Source of the DNA: Pseudomonadota bacterium
GTDB lineage: Bacteria; Pseudomonadota; Gammaproteobacteria; Burkholderiales; Thiobacillaceae
DNA: 28,630 nucleotides
Assembly (NCBI GenBank): GCA_021836225.1
Contig: JAKBJA010000075.1
Span: 1-28,630, forward strand
Direction of reading: 5' to 3'
The notes below the pieces were generated by a model. That model had not been told where the DNA came from. It was given only the letters and a program-made list of their open reading frames with translations, and made no database searches. This document shows positions 15,464 to 24,381 of this stretch, one piece after another. A program made the position numbers and the translations under genes. Position 1 is the stretch's first letter. Every line of letters starts with the position of its first letter.

Positions 15464-18400
15464 TCATACCGCAACAATCACCAGCAGGTCCTGGCCCGCC
15501 GACACCTGCCCGCCCTCGCGGCAGAACACCTTGTGGATGCGACCGTCGCACGGCGCCAGCACGGCGAACTCCATCTTCATCGATTCGACGATGACGAGCG
15601 CATCGCCCTGCTTCACTGCGGCGCCCCCCTCCACTTCCACCTTCCACACGTTGCCGGCGACGTGGCTGGCGATGGCGCGGCCGTTCTCCGGCAGATCGAG
15701 CTCGCTGTCGGGCGCGGCTTCGGCCACCGTCAGGTCGCTCGCGTAGTCGGCCTGGCCGCTGGCGCGCCAGCGCTCGCGCTCGGCGTCGAACGAGGCCTGC
15801 TGCTGCGTCTTGAAGGCGGCGATGGACGCGCTGTTGTCGGCAAGGAAGGCGTTGTAGTCGCGCAGGCTGAAGGTGGTCTCTTCCATGTTCAATTGGTAGC
15901 GGCCGAGCGGGAAATCCTCGCGGATTTTCAGCAGTTCTGCTTCGCTCACCGGGAAGAAGCGCACCTGGTCGAAGAAGCGCAGCAGCCACGGCTTGCCGTC
16001 GGTGAAGTCGGCGGTCTGCCGCCAGCGGTTCCACATCTGCAGCGTGCGGCCGACGAACTGGTAGCCGCCGGGGCCTTCCATGCCGTAGACGCACATGTAG
16101 GCGCCGCCGATGCCGACCGCGTTCTCCGGCGTCCAGGTGCGCGCGGGGTTGTACTTGGTGGTGACCAGGCGATGGCGCGGGTCGACCGGCGTCGCCACCG
16201 GCGCGCCGAGGTAGACGTCGCCCAGGCCCATCACCAGGTAGCTCGCTCCGAAGACGATGCGCTTCACTTCTTCTATGGATTCGAGGCCGTTGATGCGGCG
16301 GATGAACTCAATGTTGCTCGGGCACCAGGGCGCGTCCTTGCGCACCGACTGCATGTACTTCTCGATCGCGAGCTTGGTCGCGGCATCGTCCCACGACAGC
16401 GGGATGTGCACGATGCGGGTGGGAACCTGCATGTCCTCGATCGCTGGCAGCGCCTTTTCCGCCGCCAGCAGCAGGTCAATCAATTTGGTCAGCGGCAGCA
16501 CGCGCGAATCGTAGTGCACCTGCAGCGAGCGGATGCCGGGAGTGAGGTCAAGGATGCCCGGCACCGCATCGGCCTGCAGCTGCGTCATCAGCGCGTGCAC
16601 GCGGAAGCGCAGGTTGAGGTCGAGCACCAGCGGGCCGTATTCAACCAGCAGATATTTGTCGCCGGCGCGGCGGTAAACGACAGCGACGGGGTTGTCGGTG
16701 TCGGGGGTGCGGTGCAGCACGGGCTCGGCGAGCGGCTCGCTATCGGCGACAAGCGCGGGCGCAGACGGCGCAGCGAGGCCGGCGATGGCTGCATCCTGCG
16801 CGGCTTCCATGCGCTCGGCCTGTGCCTGGCTCAGGCGTTTGAAGCGCACCGTGTCGCCGGGACGCAGCTGGCCCATCTTCCACAGCTCGGCCTGCACGAT
16901 GGTGGCGGGGCAGACGAAGCCGCCGAGGCTGGGCCCATCCGGGCCGAGGATCACCGGCATGTCGCCGGTGAAGTCGACCGCACCGATGGCGTAGGCGTTG
17001 TCGTGGATGTTCGACGGATGCAGGCCGGCCTCGCCGCCGTCCTTGCGCGCCCACTGCGGGCGCGGACCGATCAGCCGCACGCCTGTGCGGCTGGAGTTGT
17101 AATGCACTTCCCAGTCGGTGGCGAAGAACATGTCGATGTCGGCATCGGTAAAGAAATCCGGCGCGCCATGCGGGCCATAGAGCACGCCGATTTCCCAGGC
17201 GTGGGTGTAGGCTGGAATCAGCGCGGCAGGCAAGGCGCTGTCGCGGCTTGGCGCATCGATTTTCGGAATATGCAGCACGTCGCCGACCCGCAGCGTGCGC
17301 CCGGCATGTCCGCCGAACTGGCCGAGGGTGAAGGTGGCCTTGCTCCCGAGATAATCCGGCACGTCGAAACCACCGCGCACCGCAAGGTAGGCACGGCAGC
17401 CAGTGTCCCTGATCGCGCCGAGCTTGAGCATGCTGCCGGCCTTGATCGCGTGTGCCGCCCAGTTGGTGAGCGGCTGCCCGTCGAGCTCGGCGCCCATGTC
17501 GGCACCGGCCAGCGCAATCACGCTGTCGCAATTGAAGCGCAGCGTGGGGCCGGCGACGGTCAGTTCCAGCCCGGCCGCGCCTTCTGCATTGCCCGCCAGC
17601 TTGTTGGCGAGGCGCAGCGCCAGCGCATCCATCGGCCCGGACGGCGGCACGCCGACGTCCCAGAAGCCGGTGCGGCCCGGCCAGTCCTGGATGCTCGACT
17701 GCACGCCGGGCTCGATGACGTCGATGGTCGTGGGGCGGTAGTGGAAGGCATTGAGATAACGCGTGGTCTGGCGGCCTTCGGCAAACGTATCGTCGCGCAC
17801 GATCTGGGTGAGGTAGCCGAGATTGGTCTCGATGCCGGCGACACGGGTCTTGGCCAGCACCTGCTGCATTTTTTGCAGCGCCTCGGCGCGGTCGCGCCCC
17901 TTGACGATGATCTTGGCGACCATGGGGTCGTAGAACGGCGGCACGTCGGAACCGCGCTCGACCCAGGTTTCGATGCGCGCGTCAGCCGGAAACACCACCT
18001 CGGTCAGCACGCCGGCGGCGGGCTGGAAATCCTTGCCTGGATCTTCGGCATAGAGGCGCACCTGCATCGAAGCACCTTTTGGCTCGGACTTGAATCCGTC
18101 TAGATCGAGTTCTCCGGCCGCCTCCTTCACCATCCATTCGACCAGATCGACACCGGTGACCTCTTCGGTGACGCCGTGTTCGACCTGCAGACGGGTGTTC
18201 ACTTCGAGGAAATAGAACTCGCCACTTTGCGTGTCATAGACGAATTCGACCGTGCCGGCGGAGCGGTAGCCGACCGCCTCGCCCAGGCGCACAGCGGTGG
18301 CGAGAAGATTGTCTCTTTGAATCTCCGTGAGGCCGGGCGCCGGCGTTTCCTCGATCACCTTCTGGTTGCGCCGCTGCACTGAGCAATCCCGCTCGCCCAG

Positions 18401-19066
18401 CGCCACGACGTGCCCTTTGCCGTCGCCGAAGACCTGCACCTCGATGTGGCGCGCATGCTCGACGTACTTCTCGAGGAAAATTCCGGCCTCCTTGAAGTTG
18501 GCGCGCGCCAGCCGGTCGACCGATTCGTAGGCCTCCTTCAGCTCGTCCGCACTCCAGATCAGGCGCATGCCGATGCCGCCGCCGCCGGCAGTGCTCTTCA
18601 GCATCACCGGGTAGCCGATGCGCGCGGCCTCGGCCTGGGCGTGGCCGGCATCACTCAAGAGGCCGGACCCCGGCAAGAGCGGCACCTGGTTGTGCTCGGC
18701 CAGATCGCGCGCGGTGTGCTTCAAGCCGAAGGCGCGCATCTGGTCCGGGCTGGGGCCGATGAAGGCGATGCCCGCCGCCGCGCAGTCCTCGGCGAAGCCG
18801 GGGTTCTCGGAGAGGAAGCCGTAGCCGGGGTGGATGGCCTGGGCACCGGTGGCCTGCGCGGCTTCGAGAATTTTCTCGCCGCGCAGGTAGCTCTGCGCCG
18901 CCGGCGCCGGGCCGATCTCCACTGCTTCGTCGGCGAGGCGCACGTGGAGCGAATGACGATCCGCCTCGGAATAGACGGCGACCGATTTCACCCCCATCGT
19001 GCGCAGGGTGCGGATGATGCGGCAGGCGATGGCGCCGCGGTTGGCGATGAGAACCTTGTCGAACAT
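15464..19066 (-). CDS. Urea carboxylase-family biotin enzyme, likely guanidine carboxylase
   Basis: This is a 1200-residue, biotin-dependent, ATP-using carboxylase. Domains in order are biotin carboxylase (about 1-450, MFDKVLIANRGAIACRII... and the ATP-grasp region); a carboxyltransferase made of KipI/KipA-like halves (about 465-1080, with FWDVGVPPSGPMD, GPSLGGFVCPATI and GMEGPGGYQFVGRT); and a C-terminal biotinyl domain with ESMKMEF, biotin on Lys1164. It lacks a fused allophanate hydrolase, as usual in bacteria. Many enzymes annotated urea carboxylase carboxylate guanidine instead. The guanidine-I riboswitch and the two UAAP genes upstream strongly favour guanidine here, yielding carboxyguanidine. 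ATG 19066 has AAGGAAG upstream. I could not confirm the substrate-deciding active-site residue by alignment. Confidence 0.92.
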   Translation of the reverse strand: MFDKVLIANRGAIACRIIRTLRTMGVKSVAVYSEADRHSLHVRLADEAVEIGPAPAAQSYLRGEKILEAAQATGAQAIHPGYGFLSENPGFAEDCAAAGIAFIGPSPDQMRAFGLKHTARDLAEHNQVPLLPGSGLLSDAGHAQAEAARIGYPVMLKSTAGGGGIGMRLIWSADELKEAYESVDRLARANFKEAGIFLEKYVEHARHIEVQVFGDGKGHVVALGERDCSVQRRNQKVIEETPAPGLTEIQRDNLLATAVRLGEAVGYRSAGTVEFVYDTQSGEFYFLEVNTRLQVEHGVTEEVTGVDLVEWMVKEAAGELDLDGFKSEPKGASMQVRLYAEDPGKDFQPAAGVLTEVVFPADARIETWVERGSDVPPFYDPMVAKIIVKGRDRAEALQKMQQVLAKTRVAGIETNLGYLTQIVRDDTFAEGRQTTRYLNAFHYRPTTIDVIEPGVQSSIQDWPGRTGFWDVGVPPSGPMDALALRLANKLAGNAEGAAGLELTVAGPTLRFNCDSVIALAGADMGAELDGQPLTNWAAHAIKAGSMLKLGAIRDTGCRAYLAVRGGFDVPDYLGSKATFTLGQFGGHAGRTLRVGDVLHIPKIDAPSRDSALPAALIPAYTHAWEIGVLYGPHGAPDFFTDADIDMFFATDWEVHYNSSRTGVRLIGPRPQWARKDGGEAGLHPSNIHDNAYAIGAVDFTGDMPVILGPDGPSLGGFVCPATIVQAELWKMGQLRPGDTVRFKRLSQAQAERMEAAQDAAIAGLAAPSAPALVADSEPLAEPVLHRTPDTDNPVAVVYRRAGDKYLLVEYGPLVLDLNLRFRVHALMTQLQADAVPGILDLTPGIRSLQVHYDSRVLPLTKLIDLLLAAEKALPAIEDMQVPTRIVHIPLSWDDAATKLAIEKYMQSVRKDAPWCPSNIEFIRRINGLESIEEVKRIVFGASYLVMGLGDVYLGAPVATPVDPRHRLVTTKYNPARTWTPENAVGIGGAYMCVYGMEGPGGYQFVGRTLQMWNRWRQTADFTDGKPWLLRFFDQVRFFPVSEAELLKIREDFPLGRYQLNMEETTFSLRDYNAFLADNSASIAAFKTQQQASFDAERERWRASGQADYASDLTVAEAAPDSELDLPENGRAIASHVAGNVWKVEVEGGAAVKQGDALVIVESMKMEFAVLAPCDGRIHKVFCREGGQVSAGQDLLVIVAV

Positions 19067-19130
19067 GTGTGCTTCCTTGCGGGGCGTCCCGCGTGCAGTC
19101 TCCGCGGCGGGCCGTCCCGCCACTGGTTAT

Positions 19131-19790
19131 TTATTGTTCAGGCGCGTCCCAGATCAGCACCCGCACTGGCGTCGGGTTGTAGGCGTTGCACGGGTTGTTG
19201 AGCTGCGGGCAGTTTGAGATGAGGCACAGCACGTCCATCTCGGCGCGCATCTCGACGTACTTGCCGGGCGCCGACACGCCGTCGGCGAAGGTGAGACCGC
19301 CCTCGCGCGTCACCGGCACATTCATGAAGAAGTTGATGTTGCTGGTGATGTCGCGCTTGGTGAGCCCGCCGTCGTAATGCGCCAGTGCGTGCAGAAAACT
19401 GTCGCGGCAGGAATGCATCGGCCGCTTGTTCAGCGCGTAGCGCACGGTGTTGCTCTCGCACGAGCAGGCGCCGCCCAGCGTGTCGTGGCGGCCGCAGGTA
19501 TCGGCGGTGATCGTCAGCATCACCCGGCCCTCGGTCGACATCAGCTGCGTGCCGGCGGTGAGGTAGAGCGCGCCCTGAGAACGCACGGTGTCGGCGGCGC
19601 TGTAGCGCTCCTCGGGGTCGCGCGCGTTGAAGAACAGGGTGTCGACCGCCTGGTTGCCTTCGAGGTCGAGGATGCGGAAGACCTGGCCCTTCCTGATTTC
19701 GTGTATCCACGGATCGCCGGCGTCGACGACTGCATCGACGACAGCCTGTTTGGGATCGAAGGGACTTTCGACGAGGTTGAAGCTGCTCAT
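19131..19790 (-). CDS. UAAP2, carboxyguanidine deiminase subunit (DUF1989)
   Basis: This 219-residue protein is the shorter of the two urea-amidolyase-associated proteins. Work on bacterial guanidine use showed that the pair (CgdA/CgdB) together deiminates carboxyguanidine to allophanate and ammonia. Conserved-looking residues are in [38 protein letters not shown] (Cys and His suited to metal binding) and [14 protein letters not shown]. The [11 protein letters not shown] segment parallels VADSCGWHDTL in UAAP1, showing common origin. ATG 19790 has AGGTG six bases upstream. It lies nine bases after UAAP1 and 64 bases before the carboxylase gene. I do not assign the A or B letter. Confidence 0.9.
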   Translation of the reverse strand: MSSFNLVESPFDPKQAVVDAVVDAGDPWIHEIRKGQVFRILDLEGNQAVDTLFFNARDPEERYSAADTVRSQGALYLTAGTQLMSTEGRVMLTITADTCGRHDTLGGACSCESNTVRYALNKRPMHSCRDSFLHALAHYDGGLTKRDITSNINFFMNVPVTREGGLTFADGVSAPGKYVEMRAEMDVLCLISNCPQLNNPCNAYNPTPVRVLIWDAPEQ

Positions 19791-19799
19791 GATTTCACC

Positions 19800-20537
19800 T
19801 CAACGGAACAGGATTTCGGTTTGAAAGAAGCCGCGCTGGTTTTCCGCGCAGGCGTTGCGGCAGGCGTCATCCGCGCCGGGTGCGCCCGCTTTCCATGCGG
19901 TCAGCATGACATCGCCCGGCGCGTAGTCTGGGCGCGGGTCGAGCGGATGCGGCGCGGCGGACAACACCACCAGCACGTTCATCTCGAAGCGCAGGTCGAC
20001 ATAGGCACCGGGGCGAGAATTCGGCTCGTCGAACTGCAGCCGGCCGGCGTTGTCGGCCACCACCTTGCTGAAAAAGTTCACGTTCGGCACCACGTCGCGC
20101 TTGCCCAGTCCCCATTTGCCGAGCTCGACCAGCAGGCCGTCGCGGCCGTTGCGGTGCATGGCGTTGCGATGGGTCTGGTAGGTGGCCTCGCCGTACTTCG
20201 CCTTCACCATCTCGGCGCTGCTCACGCCGCACAGCGTGTCGTGCCAGCCACAGGAATCTGCAACGACCGAGCACAGCACGTGGCCCATGTCCGAGTAGAG
20301 CGCGTGGCCGCGGGTCAGGTGCGCGGTGTGCTGCGCCTTCAGTGTGTCGGGCATGTTGTAGCGCTCGAGCTTTTCCTCGGCGTTGTAGAACAGCGCCGAG
20401 ACGTTGGCGCGGCCGGTCAGGTCGGTGAGCCTGAGCGCATTGCCGCGGCGCAGGATGCCGGACCAGTGGCAGCCGCCGGGAAGCGCTTCTTCCCACAGGA
20501 ACAGCTCTGGCGGGATGGGGTTGAGGTTCTGTGCCAT
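19800..20537 (-). CDS. UAAP1, carboxyguanidine deiminase subunit (DUF1989)
   Basis: This is a 245-residue partner of UAAP2. It has ALRLTDLTGRANVSALFYNAEEKLERYNMPDTLKAQ, then VADSCGWHDTLCGVSS and KRDVVPNVNFFSKV, all recognisable in the UAAP1 family, and ends with a Cys-rich tail (DACRNACAENQRGFFQTEI). With UAAP2 it should convert carboxyguanidine to allophanate. The ATG has only a weak ribosome site and lies six bases after the stop of the glutamine-synthetase-like gene, so translation is probably coupled. The exclusive link of such pairs with biotin carboxylases and ykkC riboswitches supports the guanidine role. Confidence 0.9.
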   Translation of the reverse strand: MAQNLNPIPPELFLWEEALPGGCHWSGILRRGNALRLTDLTGRANVSALFYNAEEKLERYNMPDTLKAQHTAHLTRGHALYSDMGHVLCSVVADSCGWHDTLCGVSSAEMVKAKYGEATYQTHRNAMHRNGRDGLLVELGKWGLGKRDVVPNVNFFSKVVADNAGRLQFDEPNSRPGAYVDLRFEMNVLVVLSAAPHPLDPRPDYAPGDVMLTAWKAGAPGADDACRNACAENQRGFFQTEILFR

Positions 20538-20543
20538 GGCGAT

Positions 20544-21920
20544 TCAGAAAAACTTGAGGTAACGGTCCAGCTCCCACTGCGACACGTGGGTGTGATACGC
20601 CTCCCACTCGTCGCGCTTGAATCTGACAAAGGTCTCGGCCATCAGCGGGCCGAATACTTCCCGGGTCAGCGGGTCGGCCTCGAAAGCGTCGATCGCCTCC
20701 TCCAGCGAGCGCGGCAGGTGCGACACGCCCATCGCCTGCAGTTCGACCTCGCTGTGCTGGTACATGTTCTCGCCGTGCGGCTTGCCGGGGTCGAGGCCCT
20801 CGCGGATGCCTTCGAGGCCGGCGGCCAGCATCAGCGCGGCGGCGAGATACGGGTTGCACGACATGTCGACCGCGCGGCATTCGACGCGGCCGCCGGCGAG
20901 CGGCACGCGCAGCATGTTGGTGCGGTTGTTGCTGCCGAAGGAGACGTGGATCGGCGCCCAGGTGAAGCCCGACATGTTGCCGCGGCGCACCAGACGCTTG
21001 TAGCTGTTGACCGTCGGCGCAATGACGGCCGAGATCGCGTGCGCGTGCTTCAGCACGCCGGCGACGAACTGGTAGCCGAGTTTCGACAGCTTGAGGCCGT
21101 TGGCGTCAGCCTCGGAATCGAACAGGTTCTCGCCGGTTTCCAGGCTCGCCATCGACATGTTGAAGTGCGCGCCGCTACCGGTGCGGTCGGCGAAGGGCTT
21201 GGCCATGAAGGTGGCGAAGTAGCCGCGCTTCTTCGCCATTTCGCCCAGCATCAGGCGGAAGAAGGTGAAGCGGTCGGCCATGGTCAGCCCGTCAGCGTAC
21301 TGAAAGTCGGTCTCGAACTGGCCGTTGGCGTCCTCGTGGTCGAAGGAATAGACGTCCCAGCCGAGGCCGTCCATCGCCTGCACGATTTCGTCGAGCAGGC
21401 CGTAGTTGTCGAGGAAGCCGCGCACGTCGTAGCAGGGCTTGGCCAGCGTGTCGCCATCGCTCGTCGGGACGAGGCTGCCATCCGGGTTCTGCTTGAGGAC
21501 GAAGAACTCGGTTTCGATCCCCAGGTTGAAGCGCAGACCGAGGTCGGCCGCGGCTTTCAATTGCTTTTTCAGGATGCCGCGCGAGCAGGCTTCGAAGGGT
21601 TGTCCTTTCAGATAGAGGTCGCTGGCGTACCACACGACTTCGGGGTTCCACGGCAGGATGGCGGCCGAATTCAGGTCGGGACGCGCGGAGACTTCCTCGT
21701 CGTTCACTTCCTGCGGCACGCCATCGAGCGCGGCGCCGGTGAAGAGCTCGGAGCCGCCGGCCATCTGCTCGAAATGGGAAAGCGGAACGACCTTGCTCTT
21801 GGATACACCGTGCAGATCGACGAAGCTGGCGAGTGCGTACTTGACGCCGGCGGCTTCGAGGGCAGCCCTGGCGGCCTGAGTTTCGACCGCCTGGGTTTCG
21901 GATTTGGAATGCATGGTCAT
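20544..21920 (-). CDS. Glutamine synthetase-like ligase (GlnT/type III-like)
   Basis: This is a 458-residue ATP-dependent ligase of the glutamine synthetase superfamily. The N-terminal beta-grasp part includes [20 protein letters not shown]. The catalytic domain has GIETEFFVL (metal-binding glutamates), [16 protein letters not shown] and [10 protein letters not shown]. It lacks the adenylylation-loop tyrosine context of housekeeping GlnA and resembles GlnT and gamma-glutamylmethylamide synthetase-type enzymes, which join glutamate to ammonia or an amine. Two in-frame ATGs occur; 21920 is favoured by AAGGAG seven bases upstream, overlapping the previous gene's stop. In this operon it may assimilate ammonia locally or glutamylate an amine released from a substituted guanidine. 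The true acceptor cannot be read from the sequence. Confidence 0.88.
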   Translation of the reverse strand: MTMHSKSETQAVETQAARAALEAAGVKYALASFVDLHGVSKSKVVPLSHFEQMAGGSELFTGAALDGVPQEVNDEEVSARPDLNSAAILPWNPEVVWYASDLYLKGQPFEACSRGILKKQLKAAADLGLRFNLGIETEFFVLKQNPDGSLVPTSDGDTLAKPCYDVRGFLDNYGLLDEIVQAMDGLGWDVYSFDHEDANGQFETDFQYADGLTMADRFTFFRLMLGEMAKKRGYFATFMAKPFADRTGSGAHFNMSMASLETGENLFDSEADANGLKLSKLGYQFVAGVLKHAHAISAVIAPTVNSYKRLVRRGNMSGFTWAPIHVSFGSNNRTNMLRVPLAGGRVECRAVDMSCNPYLAAALMLAAGLEGIREGLDPGKPHGENMYQHSEVELQAMGVSHLPRSLEEAIDAFEADPLTREVFGPLMAETFVRFKRDEWEAYHTHVSQWELDRYLKFF

Positions 21921-21931
21921 CGAATGACTCC

Positions 21932-22705
21932 TTAAAACGGGGGTGGGGTGATGCCGGCGCGTTCGAGGGGTGTAGCCTCGGTCAGCGCCTGGGTGAGTTG
22001 CTGCGCGAGTTCGCTGACGCAGAGGTCGAGCAGGGCTTTTCCGGCTTGTGCCTCGGCCTGACTCGGCGTGCCCACGGTGCCGTGCACGCTTTCGTCGTTC
22101 ACTCGATACGAAAAAAAGCAACCGGCCGAGCGGTCAGGCTCGTCGACCGCCTTGTCCATGCGCACCAGTTCGGGATGCAGGGCCAGCATCAACGAAGTCT
22201 CGGCGCAGTTGGCGTGGAAGTTGGCGGCGTCCTCGTGATAGCGACGATGCGCCTCGTCCGAGATGTCCCAGATCGAACGCAACGCGACACGCATGTCCGG
22301 GTAGGTGTGGCGGATGTTCTCCAGCCCGCAGCGCAGCGGCGCCCAGTTGGTAACGTGGCCGTTGAGCAACAACAGGCGGTCGAAGCCGGCGCTGTGCAGC
22401 CACTCGGCGATTTCCAGCACCAGCTTCGATAAGGTTTCCGGGCGCAGCGAAATCGTCCCCGGCCATTTCGGCGAATGCCCGAGCGAGCAGCCGTAGGCCA
22501 GGCTCGGCAGCACCGGGATGCCGGTCAGCGCCGAAGCGCCGTGTGCCACCGCCTCGGCCGACAGCGTGTCGACCCCGAGCGGCAGATGCGGGCCGTGCTG
22601 CTCGGTGGCGCCCACCGGCAGGATCGCCATGCGGATGCCCTGGTCGCGCAGCGCGGCGACGTCTTCCCAGGTGAGGTTCTGCCAGAGAACGGGCTGGCCA
22701 CTCAC
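21932..22705 (-). CDS. Creatininase-family metal-dependent amidohydrolase
   Basis: This 257-residue protein has the creatininase fold signatures [17 protein letters not shown] (candidate ligands Glu35, His37, Asp46), [10 protein letters not shown] (His117) and FHANCAETS (His164, Glu169). Creatininases open creatinine to creatine, and relatives cleave other cyclic or linear amides. True creatininase has NGHYEN, whose Glu is a metal ligand; here that position is Thr119, so creatinine may not be the substrate. The start is GTG at 22705, overlapping the ATPase stop. It is translationally linked to the guanidine importer and to the ligase after it. A hydrolase releasing guanidine or a guanidino acid from a larger compound is an attractive inference. 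Confidence 0.86.
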   Translation of the reverse strand: MSGQPVLWQNLTWEDVAALRDQGIRMAILPVGATEQHGPHLPLGVDTLSAEAVAHGASALTGIPVLPSLAYGCSLGHSPKWPGTISLRPETLSKLVLEIAEWLHSAGFDRLLLLNGHVTNWAPLRCGLENIRHTYPDMRVALRSIWDISDEAHRRYHEDAANFHANCAETSLMLALHPELVRMDKAVDEPDRSAGCFFSYRVNDESVHGTVGTPSQAEAQAGKALLDLCVSELAQQLTQALTEATPLERAGITPPPF

Positions 22706-23544
22706 ACCATTTCCCCCTGGATATTGAGCTGATCCAGCATGTCCTGGTCGGTCTTCATGCCGGAGGTCTCGCGGATGCGCGCGAGGATTTCCTTCTTCAG
22801 GCGCAGGAATTCCGGCGTGTGCTTCATGTCCTGCTCGCGCTCGGCCGGCAGGGGCACCTGGTAGATGGTGTCGATGCGGCCGGGGCGCGGCGCCATCAGT
22901 ACCACGCGATCCGCCAGATAGATCGCTTCCTCGACGTCGTGGGTGACGAAGGCGAGCGTCGGCTTTTCCAATCTATGCACGTGCAGGATGAGGTCGTGCA
23001 TCACTTCACGCGTCTGCGCGTCGAGCGCGCCGAAGGGTTCGTCCATCAGCAGGATTTCCGGCCGCCCCATCAGCGCGCGGGCGATGGCGACGCGCTGCTG
23101 CATGCCGCCGGACAGCTGGTTGGGGTAGGCGTTGGCGGCGGCGTTGAGGCCCATCAGGCTCAACAGCGCATCGGCGCGGCCGGAGGCGGCCTCCACCTCG
23201 GCCGAGGTGAGGGCCTCGCGGCCGTGCTTGAGGCGGCGGCTGAACTTGATGTTCTCCATCACCTTGAGCCAGGGATAGAGGCTGTAGTGCTGGAACACCA
23301 TGGCGCGGTCGGCGCCAGGCCCGGCGACCGGCTGGCCGTTGGCCAGCACCTCGCCGGCGGTGTGATATTCGAGGCCGCCGATGATGCGCAGCAAGGTCGA
23401 CTTGCCGCAGCCAGATGCACCGACGAAAGTGACGAACTCGTTGTCGGCAATGTCGAGGCTAACGTCCTTCAAGGCCTCGACGCGGTGGCTGCCTTCACCG
23501 AACACCTTGCCGACGTGCTGGATGGAAATTTTCGGCATGGTCAT
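22702..23544 (-). CDS. ABC transporter ATPase, NitT/TauT type
   Basis: This is a 280-residue ATPase with Walker [10 protein letters not shown] (42-50), Q-loop [10 protein letters not shown], signature LSGGMQQR, Walker [12 protein letters not shown] and switch VTHDVEEA, the pattern of nitrate/taurine/sulfonate importers. Its ATG overlaps the permease stop as ATGA, and its own TGA overlaps the GTG of the creatininase-like gene. It should energise the permease encoded just upstream, most likely for guanidine uptake given the riboswitch that heads the operon. Confidence 0.94.
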   Translation of the reverse strand: MTMPKISIQHVGKVFGEGSHRVEALKDVSLDIADNEFVTFVGASGCGKSTLLRIIGGLEYHTAGEVLANGQPVAGPGADRAMVFQHYSLYPWLKVMENIKFSRRLKHGREALTSAEVEAASGRADALLSLMGLNAAANAYPNQLSGGMQQRVAIARALMGRPEILLMDEPFGALDAQTREVMHDLILHVHRLEKPTLAFVTHDVEEAIYLADRVVLMAPRPGRIDTIYQVPLPAEREQDMKHTPEFLRLKKEILARIRETSGMKTDQDMLDQLNIQGEMV

Positions 23545-24368
23545 GATTTGAGATGAAGCCAGGGGAAGGCCTTGCGGTGCGCGAGGCGGAACAACTGGTC
23601 CATGACCAGGCCGATCAGCCCGATCAGGATGATGCCGACGAAGATCTTGTCGGTTTGCAGGAAGCGCTGCGCCTTCAGGATGGAGTAGCCGAGACCCGAG
23701 TTCGCGGCGACCAGTTCGGCCACCACCAGGTAGGTCCAGGCCCAGCCCATGGTGACGCGCAGGGTGTCGAGCAGCGCCGGCTTGGCGGCCTGGAAGATCA
23801 CCAGCTTGAGGCTCTCGCCGCGGGTCGCGCCCATGGTCTGCGCCGCCTCGATCTGCGCCAGCGGCACGCGGCGCACGTCCTCGGCCATCATCAGCACCAT
23901 CTGGAAGAAGGTGCCGATGAAGATGATGGAAATCTTGGACGATTCCTCGATGCCGACCCACAGCATCACCAGCGGAATGAAGGCCACCGCAGGCATGTAG
24001 CGGATGAAGTCGGTGAGCGGCTCCAGCACCGCCTGCACCGGGCGGAAGGTGCCGATCATCAGCGCCAGCGGCAGGGCGATCACCGCCGAGAACAGGAAGC
24101 CGGTGGTGACGCGGTAGATGCTGATGCCCATGTCGGACAGCAGGTCGTCTTCCGTGTACCAGGTCACCAGCCGCTTGAACACATCGACCGGGCCCGGCAG
24201 GAACACCTTGTCCACCGCCGCCCCGCTCGACATGACCCACCACAGGCCCAGCGGCACCAGCAGCCCGAGCGCGGCGAACAGCCAGTACTGCCTGCGGGAC
24301 AGAGGGCCGCGGATCGCCCACATGCCGGGGCGGCGCGGCCGGGTGCCGGGTCTGGATTGCATCGTCAT
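23541..24368 (-). CDS. ABC transporter permease, NitT/TauT type
   Basis: This is a 275-residue inner-membrane permease of the SsuC/TauC type. It has an N-terminal basic cytoplasmic tail, about six membrane helices and the EAA loop (EAAQTMGATRGESLKLVIFQAAKPALLDTLR) that contacts the ATPase. I chose ATG 24368, just after the binding-protein gene; ATG 24362 two codons later has slightly better ribosome-site spacing (AGGTG). It ends in an ATGA overlap with the ATPase gene. It probably works as a homodimer. Confidence 0.93.
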   Translation of the reverse strand: MTMQSRPGTRPRRPGMWAIRGPLSRRQYWLFAALGLLVPLGLWWVMSSGAAVDKVFLPGPVDVFKRLVTWYTEDDLLSDMGISIYRVTTGFLFSAVIALPLALMIGTFRPVQAVLEPLTDFIRYMPAVAFIPLVMLWVGIEESSKISIIFIGTFFQMVLMMAEDVRRVPLAQIEAAQTMGATRGESLKLVIFQAAKPALLDTLRVTMGWAWTYLVVAELVAANSGLGYSILKAQRFLQTDKIFVGIILIGLIGLVMDQLFRLAHRKAFPWLHLKS

Positions 24369-24381
24369 GTCACCTGGTTGC

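Noticed and set aside
21932..22705. Complete creatinine degradation pathway
   Set aside because: No creatinase is present and the hydrolase lacks a creatininase metal-ligand glutamate.
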